Shown: piece by piece, positions 62,258-64,000 of the stretch | Layout of the letters: every line of letters begins with the position of its first letter | How positions within the stretch are numbered: position 1 is the stretch's first letter | Assembly (NCBI RefSeq): GCF_003367905.1 | Contig: NZ_CP029462.1 | Span: 1-64,000, forward strand | DNA: 64,000 nucleotides | Direction: 5' to 3' | DNA from: Megasphaera stantonii | GTDB taxonomy: Bacteria > Bacillota > Negativicutes > Veillonellales > Megasphaeraceae | Translations under genes and position numbers: made by a program | Notes under the pieces: model-generated | Told to the model about the DNA's origin: nothing | Databases searched by the model: none | The model's input: the letters and a program-made list of their open reading frames with translations, nothing else

Positions 62258-62301
62258 GTTGGCTGTGAAGATAGATGTAACCAAATAAAGGAGGACTTGT
62301 A

Positions 62302-62580
62302 ATGAACAAAACAGAATTAATTGCGAGTGTCGCACAGAAATCCGATCTGACGAAAAAAGATGCTGAAAAAGCGGTAAAGGCTGTATTTGAAGCCATCAGC
62401 GAAAGCTTGATCGAAGGCGATAAAGTACAGATTATCGGTTTCGGCACTTTTGAAGTTCGCCAGCGCAAAGCCCGTGAAGGCCGCAATCCGCGCAACAACG
62501 AACCGATTCAGATCGAAGCTTCCAAGACACCGGCATTTAAAGCTGGCAAACAGTTAAAAGACTTGGTCAACAATAAATAA
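62302..62580 (+). CDS. hup: HU family DNA-binding protein
   Basis: The 92-residue histone-like protein begins [25 protein letters not shown] and has the DNA-binding arm [27 protein letters not shown] with the intercalating Pro. It dimerises and bends DNA. AAAGGAGGA precedes the ATG. It lies after mazG, as in other Firmicutes. Confidence 0.97.
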   Translation: MNKTELIASVAQKSDLTKKDAEKAVKAVFEAISESLIEGDKVQIIGFGTFEVRQRKAREGRNPRNNEPIQIEASKTPAFKAGKQLKDLVNNK

Positions 62581-62591
62581 TGTCGTAAAAC

Positions 62592-62619
62592 GAGGGCCGC
62601 ATAGTACACGGCCCTTTTC
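62592..62619 (+). terminator. Terminator after the HU gene
   Basis: AGGGCCG / CGGCCCT stem with 9-nt loop, followed by four T. Confidence 0.88.
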
Positions 62620-62690
62620 TTTACTTGATTTTTGTCGTAACATAGAGATAGTAAGGTAATCGTATCTTCTACCCAAAAGAAGGGATTTGT

Positions 62691-63851
62691 ATGACGAAGA
62701 AAAAAGTCCTGATCATGTCGGCGTCGATCGGCACAGGACATACGCAGGCAGCGCGCGCAATAGAAGAATATGTGAAAACGATTCCTGCCGACTGGGAGGT
62801 AGAGCACGTCGATTTTCTTTCTAACGACGTCTTGTCTATCGATAATATCGTCAAGGAGACGTATATCAAAATCCTGGACTTATTCCCTTTATTATACGAT
62901 TTGATGTACTACTCTTCTCAGGGCTATAAGAAGGGCATGGCAGTTAAGACGCTCATTTCTTGGGGGCTGAAGCGCCGCATGCTGCGCGTTTTAGCCGACA
63001 AGAAGCCGGACGTCCTCGTCTTCACCCATCCGTTTCCGGCCGGCGCGGCGGCTCTGCTCAAGCGTCAGCGCCGCTTAACGATTCCCCTCGTCGGCATCAT
63101 TACGGATTTTGCCATTCATCAGCTGTGGGTATACCCGCAGATCGACGCGTATTTTGTTGCCGCGTCTCCCCTGAAAAAGCTGCTGACCGAGCAGGGCATC
63201 GACGGCCGGAAGATTACCGTGTCGGGAATTCCCGTCCGCAGCGCCTTTAAGCAGGGCACGTGGCGCTGGGATGAAGACCATCAGCGCAACAAAAACGTCC
63301 TCATCATGGGCGGCGGATTGGGCATGGGGTCTATCCGCCAGTCTCTGGTACGCCTTGACAAGCTGGACGATGTCGATAGCTTTACTGTCGTTACGGGATA
63401 TAACGCCGATTTATACGATGAAATTTATCAGCTTCGCCGCGAACTGCGCCATCCCGTCAAGGTACTGGGGTATACGAACCGCATTGCCGAGCTCATGGCG
63501 AAGGCGGCCCTCCTGGTCACGAAGCCGGGAGCGCTGACGTGCACGGAAGCGGCGACGGTTCAGGTGCCGATGGTGTTGTACAGCCCCATTCCCGGACAGG
63601 AAGAGGCGAACGCCATGTACATGCAGGAGAAGGGCTGCGCCCGCTGGGCGAAGGGACAGGAAAATCTGGCCGTCATTACGGCAGATTTGCTGCGGCACCC
63701 GGAAAAACTGCAGGCTATGTCGGAGGCCAGCGTGTCGTGCCACCGCGACGGAGCGCGTATTATTGCGACTCACATTCGTCAGATTGTATTTCCGGACGAT
63801 GAGGAATCCCTGTCGGTCTGCGGCAGCGAATATTCTCACGAATCAATATAA
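62691..63851 (+). CDS. Diacylglycerol glucosyltransferase / MGDG synthase family glycosyltransferase
   Basis: The 386-residue GT-B enzyme begins KKVLIMSASIGTGHTQAARAIEEY, the MGDG synthase/UgtP (GT28) signature with the GTGH acceptor-binding loop. Its C-terminal nucleotide-sugar site includes IPVRSAFKQG, MGGGLGMGS near 205 and LVTKPGALTCTEA near 265. It should add a sugar to diacylglycerol or a related lipid at the membrane. GAAGGGA lies before the ATG. It sits alone between two terminators. Confidence 0.88.
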   Translation: MTKKKVLIMSASIGTGHTQAARAIEEYVKTIPADWEVEHVDFLSNDVLSIDNIVKETYIKILDLFPLLYDLMYYSSQGYKKGMAVKTLISWGLKRRMLRVLADKKPDVLVFTHPFPAGAAALLKRQRRLTIPLVGIITDFAIHQLWVYPQIDAYFVAASPLKKLLTEQGIDGRKITVSGIPVRSAFKQGTWRWDEDHQRNKNVLIMGGGLGMGSIRQSLVRLDKLDDVDSFTVVTGYNADLYDEIYQLRRELRHPVKVLGYTNRIAELMAKAALLVTKPGALTCTEAATVQVPMVLYSPIPGQEEANAMYMQEKGCARWAKGQENLAVITADLLRHPEKLQAMSEASVSCHRDGARIIATHIRQIVFPDDEESLSVCGSEYSHESI

Positions 63852-63854
63852 CTA

Positions 63855-63906
63855 AGCCGGATGGCCCATAGTCTTCACTATGGAAGCAGCATCCGGCTCT
63901 TTTTAT
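63855..63906 (+). terminator. Terminator after the glycosyltransferase gene
   Basis: AGCCGGATG / CATCCGGCT (63855-63863 with 63890-63898) encloses a second hairpin CCATAG / CTATGG, followed by five T. Confidence 0.9.
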
Positions 63907-63920
63907 AGGAGGAATGGCAA

Positions 63921-64000
63921 GTGAAAAAGACTACTACACGGCGGCCCCGCCAGACCAGACAGCCGCGTCGTCCCAAGGGCTCGTCATCACGGCCGTGGGT
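63921..64000 (+). CDS. Start of an unidentified protein with a very basic N-terminus (cut by the window end)
   Basis: A GTG lies 8 bases after a perfect AGGAGG and opens a frame that runs off the window. The first residues (KKTTTRRPRQTRQPRRPKG) are extremely basic, as in membrane or cell-wall proteins with a cytoplasmic anchor. An overlapping ATG at 63914 is also open but is only one base after AGGAGG, too close. The product cannot be named from 27 residues. Confidence 0.5.
   Translation, partial: MKKTTTRRPRQTRQPRRPKGSSSRPW

Noticed and set aside
1-64000. Avoidance of GATC in the host because of the DpnII-like system
   Set aside because: GATC is easy to find all through the window, for example at 23055 and near 1110; no avoidance could be claimed without counting.
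1-64000. CRISPR array, insertion sequence, prophage or rRNA genes
   Set aside because: I found no regularly spaced repeats, transposase, integrase, phage structural gene or rRNA sequence.

Overview
The window looks like a chromosomal segment of a low-complexity-envelope Firmicute of the Negativicutes, most likely Megasphaera or a close Veillonellaceae relative. This is inferred from gene content and order, not from a marker gene: there is no rRNA here. The supports are a GC-rich, clostridial-type gene set (mltG-trmR-U32 peptidase, glgC-glgD-glgP-glgB-glgA, mfd-flippase-mazG-HU without spoVT), late cobalamin synthesis genes, and a MetH that lacks its own activation domain. Nearly all genes lie on the + strand.

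Layout. 1-3144: cell-wall terminase mltG followed by genes for wobble-uridine tRNA modification (trmR, U32 protein, DUF4911). 3145-16480: a complete glycogen synthesis and turnover operon, ending in an unusual GH13-GH77 fusion and a malic enzyme; its leader carries a possible two-state RNA structure. 16627-25060: a nucleic-acid-processing and genome-conflict stretch with an OLD-type ATPase/TOPRIM protein, topoisomerase III, a TPR/cold-shock protein, Dcd and an AT-rich, probably horizontally acquired DpnII-like restriction-modification island with a non-canonical second methyltransferase. 25172-29444: P1 peptidase, a MerR-regulated SMR pair (mdtJI-like), a tRNA cluster (Pro, Gly, Arg) and an old yellow enzyme family oxidoreductase. 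29656-36657: a short UvrA paralogue, then cobQ-cbiB-pduX-cobD for the lower part of cobalamin synthesis. 36921-42927: transporters (BrnQ, APC permease, ArsB/SLC13-like, MATE) around a tRNA-Ala. 42998-50279: PgeF, a fused reductive activator and a truncated MetH, an MBL hydrolase and a Gfo/Idh oxidoreductase. 50485-56214: ECF S component with pyridoxal kinase (B6 salvage), radical SAM protein, low-molecular-weight phosphatase, TraX, a small conserved protein, a PHP phosphoesterase and an amidase. 56353-64000: mfd, lipid flippase, mazG, HU, a diacylglycerol-type glycosyltransferase and the start of one more gene.

How the genes connect. Cobalamin made with cobQ/cbiB/pduX/cobD can serve the MetH encoded 10 kb downstream, whose Co(II) form is probably rescued by the adjacent activator: a B12-site reactivation-like domain fused to a [2Fe-2S]/ASKHA (RACo-like) ATPase. 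The trmR/U32 genes would modify U34 in tRNAs such as the tRNA-Pro(TGG) encoded at 28 kb. The glycogen block holds both synthesis (GlgC/D/A/B) and breakdown (GlgP, GH13-GH77).

The best candidates for something undescribed are the three-copy mutually exclusive pairing element in the glgC leader, the fused MetH activator, the DpnII-type island whose usual DpnA-type methylase is replaced, the lysine-rich tail on GlgB and the TPR/cold-shock protein. All functional calls are from reading the sequence; no database search was run.
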